64,000 nucleotides of DNA from Shimwellia pseudoproteus (GTDB lineage: Bacteria > Pseudomonadota > Gammaproteobacteria > Enterobacterales > Enterobacteriaceae): contig NZ_WBXP01000005.1 of assembly GCF_016415625.1 (NCBI RefSeq), positions 60,583-124,582 of the forward strand, in the 5' to 3' direction. The notes beneath the pieces were generated by a model that was not told where the DNA came from, did no database searches, and was given only the letters and a program-made list of their open reading frames with translations. Shown one piece after another: positions 52,076-62,432 of the stretch. Numbering within the stretch: the stretch's first letter is position 1; every line of letters begins with the position of its first letter. The position numbers and the translations under genes were made by a program.

Positions 52076-54241
52076 ATGTCTACCTTAAATAAGATTGCGG
52101 TTAGTCATGGTGTACTGAACAGTTTTGATACCTCACGTGAAACTGTTGATATTCACAGCAGCGATTTAACCGATGTGTCTGCGGTGGTGCTTTCCGCAGA
52201 AGACGCCGCTAATGGTACCCTGCAACATATAGAAGAAACCGGTTTTAAACTGCCGGTATTTGTCGCCGCTTGCGGTAACGACTCCCTGAAGGCGGATATT
52301 TTGCCTCAGGTAACCAGCGTGATTGATTTGCATGACGGCAACAGCGACTTTTACGGTAAGCAAGTTGAAGCTGCCGCAGAAAAATATGAAAAAGAGATGC
52401 TGCCGCCGTTCTTTGGCCGCCTGAAAGATTATGTCAGTAAAGGCTACGCCGCCTTTGACTGCCCGGGGCACCAGGGGGGGCAATTCTTCCGCCGCCACCC
52501 GGCTGGCCGCCAGTTCTTTGATTACTTTGGCGAAACGTTGTTCCGGTCCGATCTGTGTAATGCCGACGTGGCGATGGGTGACTTATTGATCCATGAAGGT
52601 GCGCCCTGTGAAGCACAGCAGCACGCGGCCAAAGTCTATAATGCAGATAAAACCTACTTCGTACTCAATGGTACATCGTCTTCCAACAAGGTGGTGTTAA
52701 ATGCGCTACTCGCACCGGGCGACCTGGTATTGTTTGACCGAAACAACCACAAATCCATCCACCACGGCGCCCTGTTGCAAGCCGGAGCAACCCCGGTATA
52801 TCTGGAAACAGCCCGCAACCCGTACGGCTTCATTGGCGGTATTGATTCTCATTGCTTCTCGGAAGCGTACCTGCGCGGGCTGATTAACGACGTTGCCCCG
52901 GACCGCGCCAAAGACGCGCGTCCGTTCCGCCTGGCGGTGATCCAGTTGGGTACCTATGACGGCACCATCTATAACGCCCGTCAGGTAGTGGATAAGATTG
53001 GTCACCTGTGCGATTACATCCTGTTTGACTCCGCCTGGGTGGGTTACGAACAGTTCATCCCGATGATGAAAGACTGCTCGCCGCTGCTGCTGGATCTGAA
53101 TGAAAATGACCCGGGTATCCTGGTTACCCAGTCAGTTCATAAACAGCAGGCCGGGTTCTCTCAGACCTCGCAAATTCACAAGAAAGACAGCCATATCAAA
53201 GGCCAGGCGCGCTATGTAAACCACAAACGCCTGAATAACGCCTTTATGATGCATGCCTCTACCAGCCCGTTCTACCCGCTGTTCGCGGCCCTGGATGTGA
53301 ACGCCAAAATGCACGAAGGGGAAAGCGGTAAACGCATGTGGCTGGACTGCGTGAAAAATGGGATTGAAGCCCGTAAGCTGCTGTTAAAACTCTGCCACCA
53401 TATCAAACCGTTTATTCCGGTCACCGTGGACGGTAAAAAATGGCAAGATCATGATACCGAAGAGATGGCCAACGATTTACGGTTCTTCAACTTTATTCCC
53501 GGAGAACGCTGGCATGCCTTTGAAGGCTATGCGGAACACCAGTATTTTGTTGACCCCTGCAAACTGATGCTCACCACACCGGGGATTAATACCGCCACCG
53601 GGGAGTATGAAGCTTTCGGTGTGCCGGCGACAATTCTGGCTAACTTCCTGCGGGAAAATGGCATCGTCCCGGAAAAATGCGACCTGAACTCTATCCTTTT
53701 CCTGATGACCCCGGCAGAGGATATGGCGAAATTACAACATCTGGTGGCGCAAATTGCCCGTTTTGAACGCCTGCTGGATGAAGATGCGCCGTTATCTGAA
53801 GTATTGCCTGCGCTGTATGCCAATAATGAAGAACGTTACCGCGGTTATTCTATTCGTCGCCTGTGCCAGGAAATGCATGACCTGTACGTCAGCTACGATG
53901 TGAAAACACTGCAAAAAGAAATGTTCCGTAAAGCCTATTTCCCGAAAATGGTTATGAACCCGCGTGATGCGTATCTGGAATATGTCCGTGGCAATATTGA
54001 TCTGGTGCCACTGAGCCAGATTGAAGGCCGTATCGCGGCGGAAGGTGCTCTGCCTTATCCTCCGGGCGTACTCTGTGTTGTTCCGGGTGAAGTATGGGGT
54101 GGTGCCGTACAGCGTTATTTCCTCGCCCTTGAAGAAGGGATTAATTTACTGCCAGGTTTTGCGCCTGAATTACAGGGCGTTTATATCCAGAAAGGAGACG
54201 ATGGGTTACAGCACGCCTTTGGTTATGTACTGAAAAAATAA
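52076..54241 (+). CDS. speF: Inducible ornithine decarboxylase
   Basis: Biodegradative, acid-inducible PLP enzyme that converts ornithine to putrescine, consuming a proton. It is 721 residues (E. coli SpeF 732; the last stretch is shorter). Domains: N-terminal response-regulator-like wing (about 1-105), PLP core with Lys356 in VHKQQAGFSQ and the DSAWVGYEQF motif, and a C-terminal domain. Blocks such as FDCPGHQGG and VLNGTSSSNKVVLNALL are identical in style to SpeF. Translation start at 52076 has GGAG seven bases upstream. It is coupled to potE in one ornithine/putrescine system, controlled by speFL. Confidence 0.95.
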   Translation: MSTLNKIAVSHGVLNSFDTSRETVDIHSSDLTDVSAVVLSAEDAANGTLQHIEETGFKLPVFVAACGNDSLKADILPQVTSVIDLHDGNSDFYGKQVEAAAEKYEKEMLPPFFGRLKDYVSKGYAAFDCPGHQGGQFFRRHPAGRQFFDYFGETLFRSDLCNADVAMGDLLIHEGAPCEAQQHAAKVYNADKTYFVLNGTSSSNKVVLNALLAPGDLVLFDRNNHKSIHHGALLQAGATPVYLETARNPYGFIGGIDSHCFSEAYLRGLINDVAPDRAKDARPFRLAVIQLGTYDGTIYNARQVVDKIGHLCDYILFDSAWVGYEQFIPMMKDCSPLLLDLNENDPGILVTQSVHKQQAGFSQTSQIHKKDSHIKGQARYVNHKRLNNAFMMHASTSPFYPLFAALDVNAKMHEGESGKRMWLDCVKNGIEARKLLLKLCHHIKPFIPVTVDGKKWQDHDTEEMANDLRFFNFIPGERWHAFEGYAEHQYFVDPCKLMLTTPGINTATGEYEAFGVPATILANFLRENGIVPEKCDLNSILFLMTPAEDMAKLQHLVAQIARFERLLDEDAPLSEVLPALYANNEERYRGYSIRRLCQEMHDLYVSYDVKTLQKEMFRKAYFPKMVMNPRDAYLEYVRGNIDLVPLSQIEGRIAAEGALPYPPGVLCVVPGEVWGGAVQRYFLALEEGINLLPGFAPELQGVYIQKGDDGLQHAFGYVLKK

Positions 54242-54399
54242 ATATAAATATGGGCTTTCCCGCCTGATGAACGAATAGCTTACTGCTCCACCGATAAGAC
54301 AGTAGACCATCACGTCATCTGAAGGGCTGGTCCTAATAAGTGGGGATCCTGCGTATTATTACGTGCGGCATCCCCACGCCTAAGATCAGGATAAATATT

Positions 54400-55710
54400 A
54401 TGAGTACAGCAAAAAATAAAATGGGTGTAGTGCAACTCACCATTTTAACTGCCGTAAATATGATGGGCTCTGGGATTATTATGCTCCCCACCAAATTGGC
54501 AGAAGTCGGGACTATTTCTATTGTTTCCTGGCTGGTTACCGCACTCGGCTCTATGGCGCTGGCCTGGGCATTTGCCAAGTGCGGGATGTACAGCAAAAAA
54601 TCCGGCGGGATGGGCGGCTATGCCGAATACTCCTTTGGTAAGGCCGGTAACTTTATGGCCAACTACACCTACGGGGTGTCGCTGCTGATTGCTAACATCG
54701 CTATCGCTATCTCTGCCGTGGGCTATGGTACCGACCTGTTTGGCGCGACCTTGTCCCCGGTAGCGATTTGTATCGCCACCATTGTAGTTCTGTGGATTTG
54801 TACCATTGCTAACTTCGGTGGTGCGCGCATTACCGGCCAGATCAGCGGCATCACCGTATGGGGGGTAATTATCCCGGTGGTTGGGTTGTCGATTATTGGC
54901 TGGTTCTGGTTCAGTCCGACAATGTATGCCGAATCCTGGAACCCGCATCACGCACCGGTCTTTGAAGCGATCAGTGCCTCAATCTCAATGACCCTGTGGG
55001 CCTTCCTGGGGCTTGAATCTGCCTGTGCCAATACTGACGCGGTAGAAAACCCGGAAAAGAACGTCCCGATAGCGGTACTGGGTGGGACCCTGGGGGCGGC
55101 GGTGATTTATATCGTTTCCACCAACGTGATTGCCGGTATTGTGCCGAATATGGATCTGGCCAATTCCACCGCCCCGTTCGGGATGGCGTTTTCCCATATC
55201 TTTAACCCGACTATCGGTAAAGTGGTGACCGCACTGATGGTTATCTCCTGCTGTGGTTCCCTGCTGGGCTGGCAGTTCACCATTGCGCAGGTCTTTAAAT
55301 CCTCTGCGGACGAAGGCTACTTCCCGAAAGTGTTCTCTAAAATCACCAGCGCCGGTGCACCGCTGAAAGGCATGCTGGTGATTGTAGTGGTCCAGACCCT
55401 GCTGTCATTTATGACCATCAGCCCTTCCCTGAACAGCCAGTTTAATGTGCTGGTCAACCTGGCGGTGGTAACCAACATCATCCCGTATATCCTGTCGATG
55501 GCGGCGCTGATGGTGATGCAGAAAGTGGCCAAGGTTGATCCAGGCAAAGCCCGGGTGTCCAACTTCATCGCGCTGGTCGGGGCGCTGTATAGCTTCTATG
55601 CCCTGTATTCATCCGGTGAACAGGCCATGATGTACGGTGCGATTGTGACCTTCCTCGGCTGGACCCTGTACGGGTTTATTTCACCGAAATTTGAACTGCG
55701 TAAAGCCTGA
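54400..55710 (+). CDS. potE: Putrescine/ornithine antiporter
   Basis: Inner-membrane APC-family transporter of 436 residues (E. coli 439) with about 12 helices. It exchanges external ornithine for internal putrescine, completing the acid-resistance cycle with SpeF. Conserved TILTAVNMMGSGIIMLPTKL at the first helix, FAKCGMYSKKSGGMGGYAEY and the SACANTDAVENPEKNVP loop are those of PotE. The ATG at 54400 with AGGA upstream was chosen; the frame is open 20 codons earlier with no ribosome site. It is 158 bases after speF. Confidence 0.95.
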   Translation: MSTAKNKMGVVQLTILTAVNMMGSGIIMLPTKLAEVGTISIVSWLVTALGSMALAWAFAKCGMYSKKSGGMGGYAEYSFGKAGNFMANYTYGVSLLIANIAIAISAVGYGTDLFGATLSPVAICIATIVVLWICTIANFGGARITGQISGITVWGVIIPVVGLSIIGWFWFSPTMYAESWNPHHAPVFEAISASISMTLWAFLGLESACANTDAVENPEKNVPIAVLGGTLGAAVIYIVSTNVIAGIVPNMDLANSTAPFGMAFSHIFNPTIGKVVTALMVISCCGSLLGWQFTIAQVFKSSADEGYFPKVFSKITSAGAPLKGMLVIVVVQTLLSFMTISPSLNSQFNVLVNLAVVTNIIPYILSMAALMVMQKVAKVDPGKARVSNFIALVGALYSFYALYSSGEQAMMYGAIVTFLGWTLYGFISPKFELRKA

Positions 55711-55810
55711 TCACAGAATGCGAATCACGGGGCGGTAGGGCGGGTAAATATGCGCTACCGCAGATTTTTAACGGAAAATACTGGAGTGACAGACACCCAC
55801 GGCGTATAAA

Positions 55811-56302
<492 letters not shown>

Positions 56303-56311
56303 TCCTGTTGG

Positions 56312-56337
56312 CGGGGCGGGCACGATAGCCCGCCCCG
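56312..56337. terminator. Hairpin between tabA and argI
   Basis: Ten-base GC-rich arms CGGGGCGGGC/GCCCGCCCCG with loop ACGATA, between the convergent ends of tabA and argI. No T-run, so a shared, perhaps partial, terminator. Confidence 0.6.
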
Positions 56338-56343
56338 TCGCGG

Positions 56344-57351
56344 TTATGGTTTCGCCAGGGTGGCGACCATCACGGCTTTAATGGTGTGCAGACGGTTTTC
56401 CGCCTGGTCAAACACCACGCTGTTTTCTGATTCAAATACCTCGTCAGTCACTTCTATGCCGCCGTGCATGCCGTAGGTCTCTGCCATCTGTTTGCCGACC
56501 GTGGTCTGATCATCGTGGAACGCCGGCAGGCAGTGGAGGAATTTCACCGCCGGGTTACCGGTCAGCGCCAGCATCTGTTTATTCACCTGGTAGTCACGCA
56601 GCAGGGCGATACGTTCGGCCCATTTCTCTTTCGGTTCCCCCATAGACACCCAGACATCGGTATAGATAAAGTCCGCGCCTTTCACACCGCTGGCGATATC
56701 TTCGGTGAGGGTGATCCGCGCGCCGGTTTGTTTACCCATCGCCTGGCATTCTGCGACCAGGGCCGCATCCGGCCAGCAGGCTTTCGGGGCCACCAGGCGC
56801 AGATCGAGACCGGTAAGGGCAGCGGCTTCCAGCATCGAATTCCCCATGTTGTTACGGGCATCACCGGCGTACACCAGGGTCATATCCTGGAAACGTTTCC
56901 CCGGCAGATGTTCCTGCATGGTCAGCAGATCGGCCAGTAGCTGGGTAGGGTGGAACTCATCGGTAAGCCCGTTCCAGACCGGTACCCCGGCGTACTGGGC
57001 GAGGGTTTCAACGATCTCCTGGCCGTAACCGCGATACTGGATCCCGTCATACATTCTGCCCAGCACCCGGGCGCTGTCTTTAATGGATTCTTTGTGGCCA
57101 ATCTGATTACCGGACGAACCAAGGTAGGTGACGCGCGCCCCCTGATCGTATGCGGCAACTTCGAAAGAGCAACGGGTTCGGGTTGAGTCTTTTTCGAAGA
57201 TGAGCGCGATGTTTTTACCGGTGAGCAGCGGGACTTCAGTACCGCTTTTTTTATCTTGTTTGAGTTTGGCGGCCAGCGCCACGAAGCCGAGCACCTGAGC
57301 CGGGGTAAAATCGAGTAATTTCAGGAATGATTTCTGATAGAGCGTGTGCAT
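56344..57351 (-). CDS. argI: Ornithine carbamoyltransferase
   Basis: Converts ornithine and carbamoyl phosphate to citrulline in arginine synthesis; trimer in the cytoplasm. It is 335 residues. Carbamoyl-phosphate loop [11 protein letters not shown] and the ornithine-binding HCLPAFHD, with the reactive cysteine, are intact. The ATG at 57351 ([15 protein letters not shown]), with GGAGG five bases before it, was chosen over the one eight codons upstream. Two ARG boxes overlap the promoter, so it is repressed by ArgR with arginine. The product shares ornithine with SpeF encoded 3 kb away. Confidence 0.95.
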   Translation of the reverse strand: MHTLYQKSFLKLLDFTPAQVLGFVALAAKLKQDKKSGTEVPLLTGKNIALIFEKDSTRTRCSFEVAAYDQGARVTYLGSSGNQIGHKESIKDSARVLGRMYDGIQYRGYGQEIVETLAQYAGVPVWNGLTDEFHPTQLLADLLTMQEHLPGKRFQDMTLVYAGDARNNMGNSMLEAAALTGLDLRLVAPKACWPDAALVAECQAMGKQTGARITLTEDIASGVKGADFIYTDVWVSMGEPKEKWAERIALLRDYQVNKQMLALTGNPAVKFLHCLPAFHDDQTTVGKQMAETYGMHGGIEVTDEVFESENSVVFDQAENRLHTIKAVMVATLAKP

Positions 57352-57377
57352 GTGTTCCTCCATGGCATAGGCCACTT

Positions 57378-57415
57378 GTTGAATTAAAATTCAATTTATA
57401 TGGATGTTTATTCAT
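57378..57415. promoter_or_regulatory. Tandem ARG boxes upstream of argI
   Basis: Box 1, TTGAATTAAAATTCAA (57379-57394), is a perfect ARG box. Box 2, ATGGATGTTTATTCAT (57400-57415), fits TGAATWWWWATTCA with two mismatches. Their centres are 21 bases apart, the standard spacing for the ArgR hexamer on two boxes. Confidence 0.93.
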
Positions 57416-57514
57416 TTGCAATACTGTTTACGAAATCTTTGAGGGGAACGCTGGAGGCAATGCGCCGGGTATGTGAAAATAGACACTATCTGCCGACCTG
57501 ATGAGGAACTCCCC

Positions 57515-57943
57515 ATGGCAAACCCGGAACACCTGGAAGAACAACGTGAAGAAACGCGCCTGATTATTGAAGAGTTGCTGGAAGACGGCAGCGATCCGGA
57601 TGCGCTGTACACCATCGAACACCATTTCTCTGCCGATGCGTTTGATGAGCTGGAAAAAGTGGCGGTAGAAGCCTTTAAAATGGGCTATGAAGTTACCGAG
57701 CCAGAAGAGCTGGAAGTGGAAGATGGCCTGGTGGTTATCTGCTGTGACGCCCTGAGCGAGTGTGCGCTGAATGCTGAGCTGATCGACGCCCAGGTTGAGC
57801 AACTGATGAACCTGGCAGAAAAATTCAACGTAGAATATGACGGCTGGGGCACCTACTACGAAGATCCGAACGGTGAAGACGGCGAAGAAGGTGACGAAGA
57901 CGAAGACGGCATCGATGAAGACGACGACGGCGTTCGCCACTGA
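57515..57943 (+). CDS. rraB: Ribonuclease E inhibitor RraB
   Basis: A 142-residue, strongly acidic protein (E. coli 138) that binds the RNase E C-terminal scaffold and lowers mRNA decay for a subset of transcripts. It starts [20 protein letters not shown], keeps [15 protein letters not shown] and ends in a run of Asp/Glu, GVRH. The ATG at 57515 has GAGGA upstream; the frame is open 14 codons earlier. The downstream hairpin GGTGCGGC/GCCGCACC (57970-57992) separates it from miaE. Confidence 0.95.
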   Translation: MANPEHLEEQREETRLIIEELLEDGSDPDALYTIEHHFSADAFDELEKVAVEAFKMGYEVTEPEELEVEDGLVVICCDALSECALNAELIDAQVEQLMNLAEKFNVEYDGWGTYYEDPNGEDGEEGDEDEDGIDEDDDGVRH

Positions 57944-57969
57944 TTTATCGCTGCACTAAGTGTTTTACC

Positions 57970-57992
57970 GGTGCGGCGCAGCCTGCCGCACC
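57970..57992 (+). terminator. Hairpin between rraB and miaE
   Basis: Eight-base arms GGTGCGGC/GCCGCACC around GCAGCCT, lying 27 bases after rraB and 15 before the miaE start. No T-run; may partly reduce read-through. Confidence 0.4.
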
Positions 57993-58007
57993 GTCAAGGA
58001 TCCGGGT

Positions 58008-58772
58008 ATGGACTATCAGGCACTGCTTTCTCCCATTCACCACTTTTTGCACTGTCCCACCCCCCAGGCCTGGCTGGATCACGCCAGGGACCCCCGGCAT
58101 TTACCGTTACTGCTAACGGATCACCTGATTTGTGAATTAAAAGCCGCCCAGACCGCGATGCTGCTGGTGCGTAAATATGTGGCGGATAACGCCGGGGCCG
58201 AGGCTCTGCTCAGGGAGTTGCGCCCTTATGAAGCCTTTGCCTTTCGGGAAGGGCCAGAGCCGGATTTTGTGGCGCTCCACCGGCAACTGGGCAAAGGTGT
58301 GATGCCGGTAACAGACGATCCCTGGGGCCAGCAGCTGATCGCCAGTATGGTGCTATTAATTAAAGAGGAATTGCATCATTTTTGGCAGGTGCGGGAGATA
58401 ATGCAGGCGCGCAACATTCCCTACCAGAAGATAACCGCCAGCCGCTACGCCAAAGGCTTACTCAGCGCGGTGCGAACCCATGAGCCCCTGACCCTGGTGG
58501 ATAAGCTGATTTGCGGGGCGTACATTGAAGCGCGCTCCTGCGAACGCTTTGCGGCGCTGGCGCCTTACCTGGATGTCCCGTTGCAAAAATTTTATCTGTC
58601 GCTGCTGCGCTCTGAAGCTCGCCATTATCAGGATTACCTGGGGCTGGCACAGCAGATAGCCGGGGCGGATATCGCCAGTCGCATTCGCCATTTTGGCGAG
58701 CTGGAAGCGCAATTGATCACCCGCCCGGATAGCGAATTTCGATTTCACAGCGGCGTACCCGTCGCCGCATAG
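58008..58772 (+). CDS. miaE: tRNA-(ms2io6A37) hydroxylase
   Basis: Non-haem di-iron monooxygenase that hydroxylates the isopentenyl side chain of ms2i6A37 in tRNAs reading UNN codons, an oxygen-dependent step absent from E. coli but present in Salmonella and Klebsiella. It is 254 residues from the ATG at 58008 (AAGGAT upstream). Iron ligands are expected in the two helical pairs: ELKAAQTAM and KEELHHFWQV, then EARSCERFAA and SEARHYQDY, with ExxH visible in EELHH and EARHY. It sits between rraB and the sit locus, as in Salmonella. Confidence 0.93.
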   Translation: MDYQALLSPIHHFLHCPTPQAWLDHARDPRHLPLLLTDHLICELKAAQTAMLLVRKYVADNAGAEALLRELRPYEAFAFREGPEPDFVALHRQLGKGVMPVTDDPWGQQLIASMVLLIKEELHHFWQVREIMQARNIPYQKITASRYAKGLLSAVRTHEPLTLVDKLICGAYIEARSCERFAALAPYLDVPLQKFYLSLLRSEARHYQDYLGLAQQIAGADIASRIRHFGELEAQLITRPDSEFRFHSGVPVAA

Positions 58773-58810
58773 CACGGCCAGCGCGGCCTGGCCGCATGGC
58801 GGAGAGACAC

Positions 58811-59632
58811 ATGAATGGATTACCCGCAGTTGCCCTGTCCGGGCTGATACTGCTGCTGATGGTATATATCCTGGTGCGTAAGCGCCCGGCGGGAGTTCGT
58901 TTCAGCGCCCTGGCCATTACCCTGGTGGTGGTGATTGGCGGCGCGGTGTTATTACACCGGCCACAGCCGATAACAGAGCACGACCCGCAAGTGGTCGGCG
59001 AGCCTGATCTGAATACCACACCGCTGTACCAGGCGATTCACCACCATGAGCCGGAGGTCTGGCAGCAGTTACAGCGCCAGATAGACGCCATGCACCAGAA
59101 TGGCCAGGATGAGCAGGCGCGTATTGATGCACTGCAACAGCAAGTGTTGCGTATTTCGGTACAGCGGCTCCAGCTGGCGCCGGATGCCGAAACGGTTGCC
59201 TATATGCGCGCCAATATGGACCAGACCGCGCAGTTACAGAAACTGGGCGGTGAAACCTGCTTCCGCTTCCTGTACCCGGAAGTGCGCGGCGGGATTAACC
59301 CGGTATTGCTACTCACCCGCCAGCAGATAGCCCAGCGTATGAATGCCGATGTGGCGATGTATAACGCCTCCTTCGGGCCGCATGCGCATCAGGTCACTCC
59401 CCAGGAGCGCGAACAGGCCCACCGGGATATTCAGCCCATTGTGCGCGACCTGATGGATAAATACGGCGATGATTTTGATCTGCTGGCCCGGCCCCGGGAC
59501 GCCAGCGGTAAAGAGACCGAAATGTGTAATATGGTGCAGGATCTGTGGCATCAGGTCTTTGCCCTGCCGGAGAAAAACGCGGCGGCGGTGATCCGTTATT
59601 CGGTGGCGGCGGGGAGCGGCGATCCGCACTGA
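58811..59632 (+). CDS. Unrecognised membrane-anchored protein of 273 residues
   Basis: No family recognised. Two N-terminal hydrophobic segments (about residues 4-22 and 34-51) with a basic loop between (RKRPAGVRF) would leave both ends on the same side; the C-terminal domain then is cytoplasmic or periplasmic depending on topology. The domain (about 75-273) is mostly helical and Gln-rich, with two cysteines (in GGETCFRF and EMCNMV) that could pair if periplasmic. GGAGAG precedes the ATG at 58811. It follows miaE by 38 bases and ends before a strong terminator, so it may be co-transcribed with miaE. Confidence 0.6.
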   Translation: MNGLPAVALSGLILLLMVYILVRKRPAGVRFSALAITLVVVIGGAVLLHRPQPITEHDPQVVGEPDLNTTPLYQAIHHHEPEVWQQLQRQIDAMHQNGQDEQARIDALQQQVLRISVQRLQLAPDAETVAYMRANMDQTAQLQKLGGETCFRFLYPEVRGGINPVLLLTRQQIAQRMNADVAMYNASFGPHAHQVTPQEREQAHRDIQPIVRDLMDKYGDDFDLLARPRDASGKETEMCNMVQDLWHQVFALPEKNAAAVIRYSVAAGSGDPH

Positions 59633-59654
59633 TCGGGGCCCCGGGGATAAAATG

Positions 59655-59688
59655 AAAAATCCATAACATCAGGTTATGGATTTTTTTT
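59655..59688 (+). terminator. Intrinsic terminator upstream of sitA
   Basis: Stem AAAAATCCATAAC/GTTATGGATTTTT with loop ATCAG, ending in a T-run of eight. It insulates sitABCD from miaE and the unknown gene. Confidence 0.92.
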
Positions 59689-59750
59689 GTTCTTTTTTTG
59701 GGTGTCATCTGTCCGGTTTGGTGAATTTTAAACCTTTCGTTTATATAACT

Positions 59751-59769
59751 GATAATGGTTTTCATTTAG
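59751..59769. promoter_or_regulatory. Fur-like site in the sitA promoter
   Basis: GATAATGGTTTTCATTTAG agrees with the 19-bp Fur consensus at 13 positions. It is directly next to the MntR-type palindrome. sit operons of enterobacteria are repressed by Fur with iron and by MntR with manganese, so the pairing is expected. Confidence 0.6.
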
Positions 59770-59806
59770 AAATAGCCTGTGCTATAAAACATAGCACAGG
59801 CTATTT
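59770..59806. promoter_or_regulatory. Double MntR-type palindrome upstream of sitA
   Basis: A perfect inverted repeat with 16-base arms (AAATAGCCTGTGCTAT and its complement ATAGCACAGGCTATTT) around AAAAC. Each arm is itself an MntR-type dyad ATAGC-N4-GCTAT; their centres are 19 bases apart. The right-hand one, read with its flanks, resembles the manganese box of mntH and sitA. The whole could also fold as an RNA hairpin with a short T-run behind it. Confidence 0.75.
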
Positions 59807-59842
59807 TTGCTGATGTTTTAACCATTCACGGAGAGATCTGCA

Positions 59843-60754
59843 ATGCATATGATGAAAACCATGACCACCGCTCTGCTGGGGGTCGCGCTATCCCTTGCCG
59901 GGGCTACTGGCGCCTGGGCGGCAGAGAAATTTAAGGTGATAACCACCTTTACGGTCATTGCCGACATGGCGAAAAATGTGGCCGGGGACGCAGCACAGGT
60001 CAGCTCCATTACCCGGCCCGGGGCGGAAATTCATGAGTACCAGCCCACCCCGGGTGATATTAAGCGCGCCCAGGGGGCCCAGCTTATCCTCACCAATGGA
60101 CTGGGGCTTGAGCTGTGGTTCCAGCGCTTTTACCAGCACCTGAACGGGGTCCCGGAAGTGGTGGTCACTAAGGGCGTCACCCCGATAGGCATCACCGAGG
60201 GGCCCTATAACGGCAAGCCTAATCCCCATGCCTGGATGTCCCCGGATAACGCCCTGATCTACGTAGATAACATTCGCGATGCGTTGATCAAATACGATCC
60301 GGCCCATGCCGCTATCTACCAGCATAACGCCGATCAGTACAAAAAACAGATTGCCGCCACGCTGGACCCGCTGCGTAAGCAGGTCGCGCAGGTGCCGGAA
60401 AATAAACGCTGGCTGGTTTCCAGTGAAGGGGCATTCTCATATCTGGCCCGGGATCTGGGGCTGAAAGAGCTCTATTTGTGGCCCATTAATGCCGATCAGC
60501 AGGGCACGCCGCAGCAGGTCCGCCATGTGGTTGATGAGGTGAAGGCCAACAAGATCCCGGCGGTGTTTAGTGAAAGCACGGTGTCGGATAAACCGGCGCG
60601 CCAGGTGGCCCGGGAAACCGGTGCGCACTACGGTGGCGTGCTGTATGTGGACTCCCTCAGCGGCCCGAAAGGCCCGGTACCCACGTATCTCGATCTGCTC
60701 AATGTCACCACGAAAACGGTGGTCCAGGGGATCGCCGACGGTCTTAAGGAGTAA
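59843..60754 (+). CDS. sitA: SitA, periplasmic manganese/iron-binding protein
   Basis: Cluster A-I metal-binding protein (ZnuA/MntC class), 303 residues with a signal peptide (about 1-26, ending AWA). Metal ligands expected in [35 protein letters not shown] and [10 protein letters not shown] are visible: two histidines, then a Glu and Asp, the pattern favouring Mn(II)/Fe(II) over zinc. A zinc-type His-rich loop is absent. GGAGA precedes the ATG; two further ATGs follow within four codons. The promoter carries MntR- and Fur-like sites. Confidence 0.94.
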   Translation: MHMMKTMTTALLGVALSLAGATGAWAAEKFKVITTFTVIADMAKNVAGDAAQVSSITRPGAEIHEYQPTPGDIKRAQGAQLILTNGLGLELWFQRFYQHLNGVPEVVVTKGVTPIGITEGPYNGKPNPHAWMSPDNALIYVDNIRDALIKYDPAHAAIYQHNADQYKKQIAATLDPLRKQVAQVPENKRWLVSSEGAFSYLARDLGLKELYLWPINADQQGTPQQVRHVVDEVKANKIPAVFSESTVSDKPARQVARETGAHYGGVLYVDSLSGPKGPVPTYLDLLNVTTKTVVQGIADGLKE

Positions 60755-60756
60755 CC

Positions 60757-61569
60757 ATGTCCCAGTCCACCGCCATTTCTGCCCGTGGTGTCAGCGTCAC
60801 TTATCGCAATGGGCATACCGCGCTGCGCGACGCGTCTTTCTCGCTGCCCGGCGCATCGGTTATCGCGCTGGTAGGGGTTAATGGCTCCGGGAAATCCACC
60901 CTGTTCAAGGCGATCATGGGGTTTGTGCGCCTGGCGTCCGGCAATATCGAGATCCTCGGGATGCCGACCCGGCAGGCGCTGCGCCGTAACCTGGTGGCCT
61001 ATGTTCCCCAGGCGGAAGAGGTGGACTGGTCATTCCCGGTGCTGGTGGAAGATGTGGTGATGATGGGGCGCTACGGCCATATGGGGGTGCTGCGCATTCC
61101 CCGGGCGCAGGATCGCCAGATTGTCACAGACGCGCTGGCGCGGGTGGATATGCTGGCATTGCGCAAGCGCCAGATTGGCGAGCTGTCCGGCGGCCAGAAG
61201 AAACGCGTTTTCCTCGCCAGGGCCGTTGCTCAGCAGGGGCAGGTTATTTTGCTGGATGAGCCCTTTACCGGGGTGGATGTTAAAACCGAGGCGAAAATTA
61301 TTAGCCTGCTGCGGGAGCTGCGCGGTGAAGGGAAAACCCTGCTGGTGGCCACCCATAACCTGGCCACGGTGGCCGACTTTTGCGACCACTGTCTGCTGAT
61401 CAAAGGCGCGGTCGTGGCCTGTGGGCCAACGGAAACCACCTTTACCCGGGATAACCTGATGCTGACGTTCAGCGATGGTCTGCCGGGCCTGTTACTGCGC
61501 AATGACCCGCCCTGCGGTCCGGATCCGCTGATGCGCCAGCTGGCCGGTAATCCCGGGGGGCCGGCATGA
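60757..61569 (+). CDS. sitB: SitB, manganese/iron ABC transporter ATPase
   Basis: A 270-residue ABC ATPase. Walker [11 protein letters not shown]-loop YVPQAEEV, signature LSGGQKKRV and Walker [12 protein letters not shown] with the switch histidine ATHN are all present. It couples ATP hydrolysis to metal import by SitC-SitD with SitA. It starts two bases after sitA and overlaps sitC by four bases (ATGA). Confidence 0.94.
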   Translation: MSQSTAISARGVSVTYRNGHTALRDASFSLPGASVIALVGVNGSGKSTLFKAIMGFVRLASGNIEILGMPTRQALRRNLVAYVPQAEEVDWSFPVLVEDVVMMGRYGHMGVLRIPRAQDRQIVTDALARVDMLALRKRQIGELSGGQKKRVFLARAVAQQGQVILLDEPFTGVDVKTEAKIISLLRELRGEGKTLLVATHNLATVADFCDHCLLIKGAVVACGPTETTFTRDNLMLTFSDGLPGLLLRNDPPCGPDPLMRQLAGNPGGPA

Positions 61570-62432
61570 GTGCGTTTCTGGAGCCGTTTACCTACCAGTA
61601 CATGCTCAACGCCATGTGGGTATCTGCCCTGGTCGGCGGGCTGTGTGCCTTCCTCTCTTGCTACCTGATGCTCAAGGGCTGGTCCCTGATTGGGGATGCG
61701 CTGTCCCACGCCATTGTGCCCGGGGTCGCCGGGGCCTATATGCTGGGGTTGCCATTTGCTCTGGGGGCGTTTTTATCCGGTGGCCTGGCGGCGGGCAGTA
61801 TGCTGTTTCTTAATCAGCGCACCCGCCTGAAAGAGGACGTGATTATCGGGCTGATTTTCTCGTCTTTTTTTGGGCTGGGGCTGTTTATGGTGTCACTGAA
61901 TCCCACCTCGGTGAATATCCAGACCATCGTGCTGGGCAATGTTCTGGCCATCGCACCGGAGGATATTTGGCAACTGGCGATCATCGGTGTGGTGTCGATG
62001 GCGGTACTGTTATTTAAATGGAAAGATCTGTTGGTGACCTTCTTTGATGAGAACCACGCCCGGGCCATCGGCCTGGATCCGGCGCGCCTGAAACTGCTGT
62101 TCTTTACGCTGTTATCGCTCTCCACGGTGGCGGCACTGCAAACCGTGGGGGCGTTTATGGTTATCTCACTGGTGGTGGCCCCCGGGGCAACCGCCTGGTT
62201 ATTAACCGATCGTTTCCCGCGCTTACTGGCTATCGCGGTTACCATCGGCAGTGTGACCAGCTTCCTCGGCGCCTGGCTGAGTTATTACCTCGATGGCGCC
62301 ACCGGCGGGATCGTGGTGGTGGCGCAGACCCTGGTATTCCTGCTGGCGTTTATCTTTGCCCCGGTGCATGGTCTGCTGGCTAACCGCCGCCGCGCCAGAG
62401 GAGGAGCCCGCAATGCTGACACTGCTGCTTGA
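61566..62432 (+). CDS. sitC: SitC, manganese/iron ABC transporter permease
   Basis: ABC-3 family inner-membrane permease, 288 residues, with eight to nine helices. [30 protein letters not shown] near the N-terminus is the family signature; the aspartate and histidine in GDALSHA are thought to line the metal path. It overlaps sitB by four bases and sitD by 20. It forms the channel together with SitD. Confidence 0.93.
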   Translation: MSAFLEPFTYQYMLNAMWVSALVGGLCAFLSCYLMLKGWSLIGDALSHAIVPGVAGAYMLGLPFALGAFLSGGLAAGSMLFLNQRTRLKEDVIIGLIFSSFFGLGLFMVSLNPTSVNIQTIVLGNVLAIAPEDIWQLAIIGVVSMAVLLFKWKDLLVTFFDENHARAIGLDPARLKLLFFTLLSLSTVAALQTVGAFMVISLVVAPGATAWLLTDRFPRLLAIAVTIGSVTSFLGAWLSYYLDGATGGIVVVAQTLVFLLAFIFAPVHGLLANRRRARGGARNADTAA

